Source of the DNA: Pseudomonas sp. G2-4
GTDB taxonomy: Bacteria > Pseudomonadota > Gammaproteobacteria > Pseudomonadales > Pseudomonadaceae
Assembly: GCF_030064125.1 (NCBI RefSeq)
Contig: NZ_CP125957.1
Coordinates: 2,170,001 to 2,234,000, forward strand
DNA: 64,000 nt
Direction of reading: 5' to 3'
In this document: positions 55,523-64,000 of the stretch, one piece after another
Numbering within the stretch: position 1 is the stretch's first letter
Layout of the letters: each line of letters starts with the position of its first letter
Program-made: the position numbers and the translations under genes
Notes under the pieces: model-generated
Seen by the model: only the letters and a program-made list of their open reading frames with translations
Told to the model about the DNA's origin: nothing
The model's database searches: none

Positions 55523-57265
55523 ATGTTCGATAAAAACAATAAGCTGCGACATAGCGTTTCATTGGCAGCCGTGCTGGCGCTCAGCGGATTGAGTGCTGTG
55601 GCCTGGGCCGACGCCTATGAAGACGCCGCTAAAAAATGGATCGGCAGTGAATTCAAGCCGTCAACCCTGACAGCCGATCAGCAGCTCGAAGAACTCAAGT
55701 GGTTCATCAAGGCGTCCCAGCCGTTTCGCGGCATGAAAATCAACGTGGTGTCGGAAACCATCGCCACCCACGAGTATGAATCCAAGGTGCTGGCCAAGGC
55801 CTTCAGCGAAATCACCGGGATCCAGCTGACCCACGACCTGCTGCAGGAAGGCGACGTGGTGGAGAAGCTGCAGACCCAGATGCAGTCGGACAAGAATATC
55901 TATGATGGCTGGGTCAACGACTCGGACCTGATCGGTACGCACTTCCGCTACGGCAAGACTGAATCGATCACTGACCTGATGGCCAACGAAGGTAAGGATT
56001 TCACTTCGCCGACCCTGGATCTCAAGGACTTCATCGGTACCTCGTTCACGACCGCGCCGGACGGCAAGCTCTATCAACTGCCCGACCAGCAATTCGCCAA
56101 CCTGTACTGGTTCCGCGCCGACTGGTTCGAGCGTGCGGACCTGAAGGCCAAGTTCAAGGAAAAATACGGCTACGAGCTGGGTGTCCCGGTGAACTGGTCG
56201 GCCTATGAAGACATCGCCAAGTTCTTCTCCGAAGACGTCAAGGAGATCGACGGCAAACGCGTCTACGGGCACATGGACTACGGCAAGAAAGACCCGTCCC
56301 TGGGCTGGCGCTTCACCGATGCCTGGTTCTCCATGGCCGGTGGCGGCGACAAGGGGCTGCCCAACGGCTTACCGGTGGACGAGTGGGGTATTCGCGTCGA
56401 AGACTGCCATCCGGTCGGTTCCAGCGTGACCCGTGGCGGCGACACCAACGGCCCGGCGGCCGTGTTCGCGACCACCAAATATGTGGAGTGGATGAAGAAG
56501 TACGCACCACCGGAAGCGGCGGGCATGACCTTCTCCGAGTCGGGTCCGGTGCCGTCCCAGGGCAACATCGCCCAGCAGATTTTCTGGTACACCGCCTTCA
56601 CCGCCGACATGACCAAACCAGGGCTGCCGGTGATGAACGCCGACGGCACGCCAAAATGGCGCATGGCGCCGTCGCCGCGCGGTCCGTACTGGGAAGAGGG
56701 CATGAAGCTGGGTTATCAGGACGTGGGTTCCTGGACCTTCCTCAAGTCCACGCCTGAGAAACAAAGACTGGCGGCCTGGCTCTACGCGCAGTTCGTGACG
56801 TCGAAAACCGTGTCGCTGAAGAAAACCATCGTCGGCCTGACGCCGATTCGTGAGTCGGACATCAACTCTCAGGCGTTGACCGACCTGGCGCCGAAACTCG
56901 GTGGCCTGGTGGAGTTCTACCGCAGCCCGGCCCGCGTGCAGTGGACCCCGACCGGGACCAACGTGCCGGACTACCCACGTCTTGCGCAACTGTGGTGGAG
57001 CCACATCGCCGAAGCTGCCAGCGGCGAGAAGACTCCGCAACAGGCCCTCGACGGTTTGGCGAAGGATCAGGACGCGATCATGACCCGTCTGGAACGCTCC
57101 AAGGCCCAGGCCACTTGCGCACCGAAAATGAACCCCGAGCGCGACGCGCAATACTGGTTCGACCAACCGGGCGCACCGAAGCCGAAACTGGCAAACGAGA
57201 AGCCTAAGGGCGAAACGGTGAACTACAACGAGCTGCTGAAATCGTGGGAGGCGGCCCGCAAATAA
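55523..57265 (+). CDS. glpV: ABC transporter substrate-binding protein (GlpV-like)
   Basis: 580 aa, long for a binding protein but typical of GlpV. The signal peptide ends near residue 30 (ALSGLSAVAWADA). DGWVNDSDLIGTHFRYGK and PDQQFANLYWFRADWFE are in the N-terminal lobe; PRGPYWEEGMKLGYQDVGSW in the C-terminal lobe. It would deliver substrate, inferred to be glycerol, to GlpPQ. GGAGG precedes the ATG at 55523. Last gene, with a strong terminator after it. Confidence 0.9.
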   Translation: MFDKNNKLRHSVSLAAVLALSGLSAVAWADAYEDAAKKWIGSEFKPSTLTADQQLEELKWFIKASQPFRGMKINVVSETIATHEYESKVLAKAFSEITGIQLTHDLLQEGDVVEKLQTQMQSDKNIYDGWVNDSDLIGTHFRYGKTESITDLMANEGKDFTSPTLDLKDFIGTSFTTAPDGKLYQLPDQQFANLYWFRADWFERADLKAKFKEKYGYELGVPVNWSAYEDIAKFFSEDVKEIDGKRVYGHMDYGKKDPSLGWRFTDAWFSMAGGGDKGLPNGLPVDEWGIRVEDCHPVGSSVTRGGDTNGPAAVFATTKYVEWMKKYAPPEAAGMTFSESGPVPSQGNIAQQIFWYTAFTADMTKPGLPVMNADGTPKWRMAPSPRGPYWEEGMKLGYQDVGSWTFLKSTPEKQRLAAWLYAQFVTSKTVSLKKTIVGLTPIRESDINSQALTDLAPKLGGLVEFYRSPARVQWTPTGTNVPDYPRLAQLWWSHIAEAASGEKTPQQALDGLAKDQDAIMTRLERSKAQATCAPKMNPERDAQYWFDQPGAPKPKLANEKPKGETVNYNELLKSWEAARK

Positions 57266-57285
57266 ACCTGTATCTGCAATGAATG

Positions 57286-57313
57286 AACGGCACCGAAAGG
57301 TGCCGTTTTTTTT
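57286..57313 (+). terminator. Terminator of the glp operon
   Basis: AACGGCACC / GGTGCCGTT arms with a GAAA loop and a run of eight T, 21 bases after the last gene. Confidence 0.95.
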
Positions 57314-57357
57314 GGGCGCGCCAGGGACGCTAAGACTGCTTGTGGTACCCCCATACC

Positions 57358-58121
57358 TGTGGGAGCGAGCTTGCTCGCGAAGGCGTCAGCACATCCACCT
57401 CCCTGCAAACTGACCCACCGCTATCGCGAGCAAGCTCGCTCCCACAGGGGATTTGTGGTGCACGCAAGGTCATTGAACGACTCGAAACCAGTGTGGGAGC
57501 GAGCCTGCTCGCGAAGGCGTCAGCACAGTCAACATCTCTGCAAACTGACCCACCGCTATCGCGAGCAAGCTCGCTCCCACAGGGGATTTGTGGTGCACGC
57601 AAGGTCATTGAACGACTCGAAACCAGTGTGGGAGCGAGCTTGCTCGCGAAGGCGTCGGCACATTCAACCTCCCTGCAAACTGACCCACCGCTATCGCGAG
57701 CAAGCTCGCTCCCACAGGGGATTTATGGTGCACGCAAGGTCATTGAACGACTCGAAACCAGTGTGGGAGCGAGCCTGCTCGCGAAGGCGTCGGCACATCC
57801 AACCTCCCTGCAAACTGACCCACCGCTATCGCGAGCAAGCTCGCTCCCACAGGGGATTTGTGGTGCACGCAAGGTCATTGAACGACTCGAAACCAGTGTG
57901 GGAGCGAGCCTGCTCGCGAAGGCGTCGGCACATCCAACCTCCCTGCAAACTGACCCACCGCTATCGCGAGCAAGCTCGCTCCCACAGGGGATTTGTGGTG
58001 CACGCAAGGTCATTGAACGACTCGAAACCAGTGTGGGAGCGAGCCTGCTCGCGAAGGCGTCAGCACAGTCAACATCTCTGCAAACTGACCCACCGCTATC
58101 GCGAGCAAGCTCGCTCCCACA
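57358..58121. repeat. Tandem 135-bp REP array, 12 cores
   Basis: Direct-orientation REPs begin at 57421, 57556, 57691, 57826, 57961 and 58096, exactly 135 bases apart. Each is preceded by an inverted REP. Linkers are nearly identical, with two alternating variants of one segment (CAGCACAGTCAACATCTCTG and CGGCACATCCAACCTCCCTG types). Because 135 is divisible by three, long meaningless frames run through it. It ends 4 bases before the stop of the neighbouring minus-strand gene. Confidence 0.95.
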
Positions 58122-58125
58122 GAGA

Positions 58126-59067
58126 TCAGCCAGCCTTGGCTGAACTGGCCTGGGCGCGTCTTGCCACTGGCGAGGGAGCCGGTTTCATCAGGGCATCCAA
58201 TGCCTGCCGGTAGGTTCGGCCCGCCAGACTCATGCTGTTGTTGTGCGTCGCGCCGGGCACCAGCAACAGACGCTTGGGCTCCTGGGCGGCGTTGAACAGT
58301 TGCTCGCTGAAGCGCGGAGGGACGTAGCGGTCGGCGGAACCGTGCACCACCAGCAACGGCATGTTGATCTCATGGATTTTGTCGATGGAGTCGAACTTCT
58401 GCGACAGCAGCCAGCGCACTGGCAGCGAGGTGTTCGCCATGGCGGTTGCCACATCGCCCAGGGACGTGAACGTGGATTCGATGACCAAGCCTCGGGCTGG
58501 CACGACGCTGCCGTCTTTTGCTGCCTTCTGGCCAAGTTCGGCAGCGAGGTCCACGGCCACGGCGCCGCCCAGGGAATGGCCGTAGATCAGCCGCCGGGCC
58601 GGGTCCGGTTGCAGTACTTCAAGGCGCTGCCAGGCGATGCGCGCGTCTTCGTAGACGCTGGCTTCCGATGGTAGATTGCCCTGGCTTTTGCCGAAGCCGC
58701 GGTAGTCGATAGCCAGCACCGAAAAACCCAGGGCTCGCAACTGCTGGATACGAAACAATTAGCCGGTCAGGTTCCAGCGCACACCGTGCAAATACAGAAT
58801 CGCCGGCGCGTTTTTTTGTTCGGCCGGCCACCACCAGCCATGGATACTTTCTCCGGCCTTGAAGCTTTTGGGCTTGAGATCGAATTCTTGCACGCCGCTG
58901 GGAAGCCCGCTGAACCAACGGGCCGTCCCCGGCTCGATGCGAAACACCAACTCGCGCTCCTTGTGCTGCAAAACGGCGCAGCCCACCGGTAGGCCGACCA
59001 CCATCGCTGCCATGAAAAACCAGGCCAGCCAACGCTGTTTGAGGCTAGAGAGTAAGGATGAAGGCAT
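58126..59067 (-). pseudogene. Lipoprotein-like alpha/beta-hydrolase broken by a stop codon
   Basis: From MPSSLLSSLKQRWLAWFFMA the frame runs 102 codons to an in-frame TAA (58759-58761), right after LYLHGVRWNLTG, then continues unbroken: FRIQQLRALGFSVLAIDYRG, GHSLGGAVAV (nucleophile Ser), HGSADRYVPP and PGATHNN (His). Together this is a full BEM46/YfhR-like hydrolase of about 313 aa. The N-terminus has a helix and a possible lipobox LPVGC. One nonsense change seems to have killed it. Restart at the following TTG would lack the oxyanion strand. Confidence 0.85.
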
Positions 59068-59297
59068 CGACGCAATTCGCTACGAGAGTCAGAAGCTGCC
59101 TTTTAACAGATTCCTTCCAGGATGCGCTGGAATTTCGGACGGTGTGCCTGTGGCGAGGGAGCGTGCCCGGCCCTCAATCTTCCGAGGCGCAACTCGATCG
59201 AATTCTTGCCGTTTCACCCACTCGAAATTCAGCACTCATCACTCTCGAGGACGATGCCATGACAAGCGAGCATTCCAAACGGCAGGCCCAATAGGCA

Positions 59298-60092
59298 TCA
59301 CTGCACATCCCCCAGTTCAACCAGCTCAAACCTCCGTCCATTCTCGCCATACCCGACCTTCGGCACCCCCGCCAGACGCCTGTGCAGCACGTGGCTCAGC
59401 GAGTTGCCGGGCATCAGGCTGGCATCGCCAAAATCCCCGTCCATTTGCAGCGGATGGACGATGACTTCAAGCGAACCGTGGTCCGGTGGTGCAGCGTGGT
59501 GCAGGTCGGCCGGTGTGCAGACGTAGTCGGCCGTTGCACCGCAGAGTCGGCGCAGGCGCCGGTTGAGCAAGGTCTTGAAAATCCTTTTGGGCGTGTTCAG
59601 GTTCGGTCCAAGGTTGCGCGCCAGTCGCACGGGCACACCGTGCCGGGCGGCGAAGCGTGCCACCAATGCGCCGATGGGCCAGATGTTATGCACGTGTTGG
59701 TGCGAATCCAGATGGCTGGGACGTAGGCCACGGTCCAGGCAGTGTTGCCACTGTGCCTGGAGTTCTTCTTTCACCGCCGCCTGATCTTTAGCGCTCAGGC
59801 GCAGGCAGTAGCGCGACAGGTTGAGGTCGAATTCGCCGTTGATATCGCAGAAGGCCGCCCGTGAGGTGATCGATTGGCTCAGCGGCGATCCATAAGTGAG
59901 GTTGAAGTGCAGGCCTATACGTCCTTCGAGCAACGGGTGCCGGGCCAGCTCGCACGCCTGATCAAACGCCGGCATGTTCGCCATGGCCGTGGCGGAGCTG
60001 ATCACGCCTGCTTCGAAGGCCCGCAGGATCAGTTCGTTTTCACTGAGGCTAAGCCCGAAGTCGTCAGCGTTGACGATCACTTGGCGAGGCAT
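59298..60092 (-). CDS. YdjC/ChbG-family carbohydrate deacetylase
   Basis: 264 aa. The N-terminus QVIVNADDFGLS carries the metal Asp, and SHLDSHQHVHNIWP (about residues 123-136) the metal His residues and DSHQ motif. The family removes N-acetyl groups from diacetylchitobiose-like sugars. GGAGAA precedes the ATG at 60092, which lies 29 bases inside the upstream gene. Last gene of the minus-strand operon. The 230 bases between it and the broken hydrolase hold nothing recognisable except a partial type-2 REP near 59148-59165. Confidence 0.9.
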   Translation of the reverse strand: MPRQVIVNADDFGLSLSENELILRAFEAGVISSATAMANMPAFDQACELARHPLLEGRIGLHFNLTYGSPLSQSITSRAAFCDINGEFDLNLSRYCLRLSAKDQAAVKEELQAQWQHCLDRGLRPSHLDSHQHVHNIWPIGALVARFAARHGVPVRLARNLGPNLNTPKRIFKTLLNRRLRRLCGATADYVCTPADLHHAAPPDHGSLEVIVHPLQMDGDFGDASLMPGNSLSHVLHRRLAGVPKVGYGENGRRFELVELGDVQ

Positions 60093-61239
60093 GCGTGTTC
60101 TCCGAAGGCTGGGTGGGAGAAGATGGTGTCGTCGCGGTCGGTTTGGCCCGGCGCTTGCCAAGCCACGGCTTCAAGCTTTTCCATAGCCGCAGGGCGAAGC
60201 CCAGGAGCAAGCCATCGGGCTGCCAGGAATAGAAGCTCCAGCGCCAGTGCTCCAGTTGTCCGGTCATGCGTTCATGCAGTTGATGGCTGGAGTTCTCCAG
60301 GCTGACCCGCGACGCATCGATCCAGCGCCAGTTCTCGTCCAGCCCCCAGCGAATCCACTCCTCAAGCAATACCCGGCCGCTGCCCAGGTCTGCGTGCTGC
60401 GGCAGGAAGGCCAGGTTGTAGTCATACAGCCGCCCCTGGTCCAGCAGGCCAAGGCGATAGCTGATGCATTCGCCGTTGAGCTCCAGCATCACCACCCGCA
60501 CCTGGCCTTGGGCGGCGAGGGCGGTAAAGGCGTGGTTCATCCACTGCCGGCGCCTCGGGTCGGCGAAGATGCCGACGCCTTCCTCGCCTTTCCAACTGAC
60601 GGCCTCGACTTCAGCGAGGGCCCGCAACAACTGGCCCATGCTAATGGCGTCTGGCGTCACCCGGCGGATCTCCGCTCCGCAGGCAGCAATCCGCTTGCGC
60701 GCCCGGCGCAATTTGTAGCGTGGATCGCCGGATATCTCTTGACGGTCACTGTCGCTGATCAAGTGCACCGGAACCCGGCAACTGAGGCGCCGCTCCCCGG
60801 TGGAACTCAGCGCCATCCAGGCGCTGAGGACGCTTTGCTCACCGACCGGCTCGATCACTTCATTCAATTGCAGCAACGCGTGAGGCAGATGCTGACGGAT
60901 CTGCATCAATGCCTGGCCCATGCCTTCGGCGTCCAGAAGCGCCAGCAAGGCGATGCGGTCTGTCATTGGAAAACCCAAGTGATGCAACACCCGGAACCGC
61001 AGCCCGCCGATACGTTGAAATCCTGATATCAGGGGCAGGCAAAGGCACAAGGTCTGGTCCTGCCAGCCCAGCAGCATATGCAATTGCTGCTCGGGCAACA
61101 GCGCGAATTCCGCCGCTTGTAGCCAGGCCAGGTTGTTGAACGGCGTTGCGTCGGCCACCTGGGTCAGCAGCTGTTCATAAGCTGATACAGGAAAGTCCGC
61201 CGCGCCCAGGGAGCGACACCATTGGAACCGGATCGTCAT
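60064..61239 (-). CDS. Acetyltransferase, BioF2/FemAB-like GNAT
   Basis: 391 aa, cytoplasmic. The C-terminal half (about residues 175-330) has the BioF2-like acetyltransferase pattern: PRYKLRRARKRIAA, VEAVSWKGEEGVGIF, VVMLELNGECISYRLGLLDQ, YNLAFLPQHADLGSGRVLLE and WIDASRV. Members often act in polysaccharide or cell-wall modification. The tail is basic then Ser/Thr/Pro-rich. The next gene upstream ends 5 bases away. Sugar or peptide substrate unknown. Confidence 0.82.
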   Translation of the reverse strand: MTIRFQWCRSLGAADFPVSAYEQLLTQVADATPFNNLAWLQAAEFALLPEQQLHMLLGWQDQTLCLCLPLISGFQRIGGLRFRVLHHLGFPMTDRIALLALLDAEGMGQALMQIRQHLPHALLQLNEVIEPVGEQSVLSAWMALSSTGERRLSCRVPVHLISDSDRQEISGDPRYKLRRARKRIAACGAEIRRVTPDAISMGQLLRALAEVEAVSWKGEEGVGIFADPRRRQWMNHAFTALAAQGQVRVVMLELNGECISYRLGLLDQGRLYDYNLAFLPQHADLGSGRVLLEEWIRWGLDENWRWIDASRVSLENSSHQLHERMTGQLEHWRWSFYSWQPDGLLLGFALRLWKSLKPWLGKRRAKPTATTPSSPTQPSENTHASPSDRQR

Positions 61240-61244
61240 GGGGA

Positions 61245-61934
61245 TCAGGCCGCCGAAGTCGAGGCAGCCGGCTGGGCCGGTTTACGAAAGGCGTCCAGTG
61301 CCGTGCCGGTGTAAGACGTATTGCGCAGGAACCGCCAATGACCGAGCAAACGGTATAGGTGGGTGATCTGGCCGCGCTCCTGGAAGCCCATGCGGATATG
61401 CATCTTGATCGCTTGGATGTTTTGCAAATCGCAGACATCGACCATTGTGTTGCAACCCTGGTCCGCCATGACTTTCCACACCTCCAACTGCATGTCCGCC
61501 GAGATACTGGTACCCCAGTATTGACGAATCGCCTCGCCACCGAACTGAAAGTACTCGCCAGGCTTGATCGGAAAGTTGCAGCGGTAGAAATGGCGGTCGA
61601 AATAGTCCCGTGTACTGGCCCAGGCGAAGCCCACGGTGTCGCCCTGATCATCCAGGTACATCAAGCCTGTGTAGCCTTCGGCCGCCAGCTCGCGCATGGT
61701 GTCGACGCGGTCGCCGAAGTGCCGGGCAAAAGCATCGGCATTGCTGACCGTGATGAACTCCAGGCGCATCGGTGGGTAGGGCTTGAGGTTATGTGGGGGG
61801 AGCGGGGTCCGTATGTCATGCTCCAGCCACACCAGTCGGGTGTGGGAAAATACGTAGCGTCTGCATAGCTGTATTAGAACGGCGCGCAGACCTTTTTTCT
61901 GAATGCGATCACGCAATGTTTGCAGAGCGTTCAT
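61245..61934 (-). CDS. GNAT-family acetyltransferase
   Basis: 229 aa. MNALQTLRDRIQKKGLRAVL starts the protein; the core acetyltransferase signs are GLMYLDDQGDTVGFAWA and VDVCDLQNIQAIKMHIRMGF, with MGF preceding the last strands. AGGAGG lies 6 bases before the ATG at 61934. The start overlaps the upstream gene's stop by four bases, so translation is coupled. Target unknown. Confidence 0.83.
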   Translation of the reverse strand: MNALQTLRDRIQKKGLRAVLIQLCRRYVFSHTRLVWLEHDIRTPLPPHNLKPYPPMRLEFITVSNADAFARHFGDRVDTMRELAAEGYTGLMYLDDQGDTVGFAWASTRDYFDRHFYRCNFPIKPGEYFQFGGEAIRQYWGTSISADMQLEVWKVMADQGCNTMVDVCDLQNIQAIKMHIRMGFQERGQITHLYRLLGHWRFLRNTSYTGTALDAFRKPAQPAASTSAA

Positions 61935-63889
61935 GGTGCCTCCTGACGGTTGGCAGGGTGGGGGGAAAGAGGAGCTGTCCAACTGAGGGCGAACACGGTT
62001 TCCCCTGGCAGGAGAAACCCGACCTGGCCGGCCTTGCAATCAAACGGAACGCTGTGGCTGCGGTTGTCTGGGCCGAAATACATCAGGGTCATGCCTGACT
62101 GAGGGCAGACCGTGCCGTCGAGGCTGACCTGGTGGGCTCGCGTGCTTTTGTTCACGCCCAGCAGATTGCGTTGCGTTCCAGTGGCCATGGCCAGCGCGTC
62201 GACTTCAAACGCATCGTTGTCCAGGCGCAGCACCTGATCGAGCCAGTGCTGTTGAATAAACTGCTGGGCCAGGCCCACGGGCTTGAGCTCGAAGCGCTGA
62301 TTGTCCAGCACCCGCACCATGCCTTTGGGGTATTCAGGTTCGTCGGCGAGCATGAACCAGTTGAGCATGTCGAGCCAACCATCCGCAGAGGCGTTGATCG
62401 CCACCGATGTCCACCACAAAGCGGCGTAATGGGTTTCCTGGTCGTAAGGGCTCAGGCTCGAGCCGCTGGACATGTTGGTCTGGTCCAACAGCAAAGCCTT
62501 GCGGGGCCGGCCCTGGCTGTCCAGTCCCACCAGGTTGGCGGCCTGACGGACACTGTCGCGGTAGACCCGGGTCGCCAGCAGATCGCGGATCATCCATTCA
62601 TGCCAGGCCAGGGCGTCGATCTGGTCGTCGGACGTCGCGAGCAGGCGCCGTGCCCAGTCGATCCCGCGCTTGTCAGCTGCATTTTCGGTGAAGGGGCCGT
62701 TGGTGAATCGGGAGCTGGCGGGTATGGCGATGCGGACACCGGCGCGTGCGTTGGCGGGATCGGCGCGGACCTGGGCAGCCATGGTCTGGAACAGTTGCTG
62801 GAAACTGGCGAAGTCTGGGTAGTTGAGGTTTGGCTCATCGGCAAAGCTGAGGTAATGAATGCCGTTGTCGCCCGAAGCCCGGGTCGACATGAGCCAGGCT
62901 TGCAAACCGCTGAGACTGGTCCGGTCGGCCTGCAGATCCGCACGGCGCTGGGTGGCGGCCAGCAGGGTGATGTCTTGGCTGATGCCGAAGCGGCCCCGGT
63001 ACAAGCGTCGGAAGGCATCTTCATGATTGACCTTGGCGGCCATGACGTCGACGAAGCTGTAGAGGGTTGCCGCCTGGGGTTTGAGCGCATCGAGCATAGC
63101 GTAGCTGGATGGCGGCAGTAGCTCATAGGGCATGTATATGCCCAGCTTGGGGGTCTTGCCGAGCGCTTCGTCGTACAACGTCAGGTGGGTCTGCCCCGGC
63201 TCCTGGCGCACCGGTTGCAGGTGCGCCGGGTCCTGGGCGAACAGGTTGGCCGTGCCGTCCAGCCAGAACGCCAGTTTGCCATTGCCCTGCACATGCAGGC
63301 GCCAGATTTGATCGACGTCCGTGACCGGCAGGGCCACTTGGTCGAACTGCCAATAGGCGCGGTACGGCTTGAGGTTCAGTTGGAGCTGTTTGCCGTCGGC
63401 GACGCGCCGGGCTTGCAATGCGCGTGCGCCGTTGTGGAATTTGCCTGCCAACACCGCCTGCTCACCGGCCGCCACTTTGAAATACAACTCGTCGCCGTCG
63501 TGGGCTTCGGCGCTGAAATGCACCTTGGCCGGGGCAAACAGGGCACGGGTGCGCGCGTCGTGTTCGACGCTATAGCGCCGGAAACTGTAGCCGGGAATTT
63601 CCAGCCGATAACTGGCGGCACCCGGCAGCAGCGGCCATTGCTGTTCGCCACGGGTCTGATCCGCCTTGACCACGCGTTCACCCGCCAATTGCCCGTGGCC
63701 GTCGAGCAGATACAGATGTTCGGCATTGGCCTCGGCTTGCCAGGCAGGCACCCAGCGCACGGTGACAGAGGCCGGGCGGTCGGTTTGCAGGTACAGGCTG
63801 CCGTCGCGGATACCGGTCCATTGCATGGACGCTGCTTGGGCCAACGTCGCCAACAGCAGGAAACACAGGCAGCCGCCGATTTTGAGCAT
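61931..63889 (-). CDS. Exported glycoside-hydrolase-like protein
   Basis: 652 aa. A signal peptide of about 20 residues (MLKIGGCLCFLLLATLAQAA) is followed by a beta-rich N-terminal region (to about 260) and a probable TIM-barrel (about 270-560) with IHYLSFADEPNLNYPDF, ALAWHEWMI and LDQTNMSSGSS, then a beta-sandwich end. The barrel and the Glu-containing DEPN resemble GH39-like or PslG-like enzymes, but the catalytic pair is not assignable. A longer reading begins inside a REP, so the ATG at 63889 was chosen; no strong ribosome site. First gene of the operon in the window. Confidence 0.75.
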   Translation of the reverse strand: MLKIGGCLCFLLLATLAQAASMQWTGIRDGSLYLQTDRPASVTVRWVPAWQAEANAEHLYLLDGHGQLAGERVVKADQTRGEQQWPLLPGAASYRLEIPGYSFRRYSVEHDARTRALFAPAKVHFSAEAHDGDELYFKVAAGEQAVLAGKFHNGARALQARRVADGKQLQLNLKPYRAYWQFDQVALPVTDVDQIWRLHVQGNGKLAFWLDGTANLFAQDPAHLQPVRQEPGQTHLTLYDEALGKTPKLGIYMPYELLPPSSYAMLDALKPQAATLYSFVDVMAAKVNHEDAFRRLYRGRFGISQDITLLAATQRRADLQADRTSLSGLQAWLMSTRASGDNGIHYLSFADEPNLNYPDFASFQQLFQTMAAQVRADPANARAGVRIAIPASSRFTNGPFTENAADKRGIDWARRLLATSDDQIDALAWHEWMIRDLLATRVYRDSVRQAANLVGLDSQGRPRKALLLDQTNMSSGSSLSPYDQETHYAALWWTSVAINASADGWLDMLNWFMLADEPEYPKGMVRVLDNQRFELKPVGLAQQFIQQHWLDQVLRLDNDAFEVDALAMATGTQRNLLGVNKSTRAHQVSLDGTVCPQSGMTLMYFGPDNRSHSVPFDCKAGQVGFLLPGETVFALSWTAPLSPHPANRQEAP

Positions 63890-63903
63890 GCGCTGCACTG
63901 CCC

Positions 63904-63983
63904 CCATCGCGAGCAAGCTCGCTCCCACGGTAGATCTGTCATGTCCAACACCGGACCCTGTGGGAGCGAGCCTGCTCGCGATG
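63904..63983. repeat. REP pair, type 1
   Basis: Inverted REPs at 63904-63929 and 63958-63982, upstream of the exported hydrolase-like gene at the end of the window. Confidence 0.88.
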
Positions 63984-64000
63984 GCGGTATGACTGGCAAT

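Noticed and set aside
57358..58121. CRISPR array
   Set aside because: The whole 135-base unit is repeated; there are no unique spacers, and no cas genes are near.
57340..58213. Two long repetitive proteins of about 270-285 residues
   Set aside because: They are translations of the 135-base REP array, open in several frames because the period is a multiple of three.
63890..63928. 13-residue N-terminal extension of the exported hydrolase-like protein
   Set aside because: It is encoded by a REP and would place residues before a good signal peptide.

Overview
The window is a piece of a Pseudomonas chromosome, most likely of the P. fluorescens group. The evidence is a high-GC core with the conserved order leuC-leuD-methyltransferase-leuB-asd-asd-like-fimV-truA-trpF-accD-folC-dedD-cvpA-purF-metZ-SDR, a gltX-tRNA(Ala)-tRNA(Glu) block, and many Pseudomonas-type REP palindromes. 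No sequence search was run; family names rest on recognising motifs and gene order.

1-32 kb is mostly core genome. It holds gltX, two tandem tRNA-Ala/tRNA-Glu pairs, a TetR regulator with a hydrolase and a thioesterase, dusC, and an ibpA-type small heat-shock gene behind a sigma-32-like promoter and a ROSE-like RNA thermometer. A five-PAS GGDEF/EAL protein and a LysR gene divergent from leuC follow. Then come the leucine, aspartate-semialdehyde, FimV and acetyl-CoA carboxylase/folate/purine/methionine genes, all on the plus strand. A tRNA-Val and two tRNA-Asp genes, a ParDE-like toxin-antitoxin pair and a gamma-glutamylputrescine oxidase-like gene close this part.

32.4-41.4 kb, starting just after a tRNA-Val(GAC) gene, is an accessory patchwork. 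It has small lipoproteins, a P-loop kinase, two nearly identical copies of a small gene, a HigBA-type module with a frameshifted toxin plus a second collapsed copy, a plasmid-type ORF3 protein and an ADP-ribosyltransferase-like protein. Throughout it lie six copies or part-copies of one inverted-repeat element that seem confined to this stretch. No integrase was found.

41.4-49 kb returns to ordinary small transport and stress genes: a LysR/PACE efflux pair, a DUF2628-like protein, an HD-domain ppGpp-hydrolase-like protein, AzlCD, an MFS transporter and a CigR-like secreted protein.

49-57.3 kb is a catabolic transport locus. A sigma-54 activator of the AcoR/DhaR type is divergent from a six-gene ABC-transporter operon resembling rhizobial glpSTPQUV (glycerol uptake). 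A near-consensus -24/-12 promoter and six TGTTCA repeats lie between them. The two ATPases look functionally asymmetric. 57.36-58.12 kb is a strictly periodic 135-bp REP array. It abuts a lipoprotein-like alpha/beta hydrolase gene broken by an in-frame stop. 59.3-63.9 kb is a tightly overlapping minus-strand operon (exported hydrolase-like protein, two acetyltransferase-like proteins, YdjC-type deacetylase) that looks like part of a polysaccharide locus.
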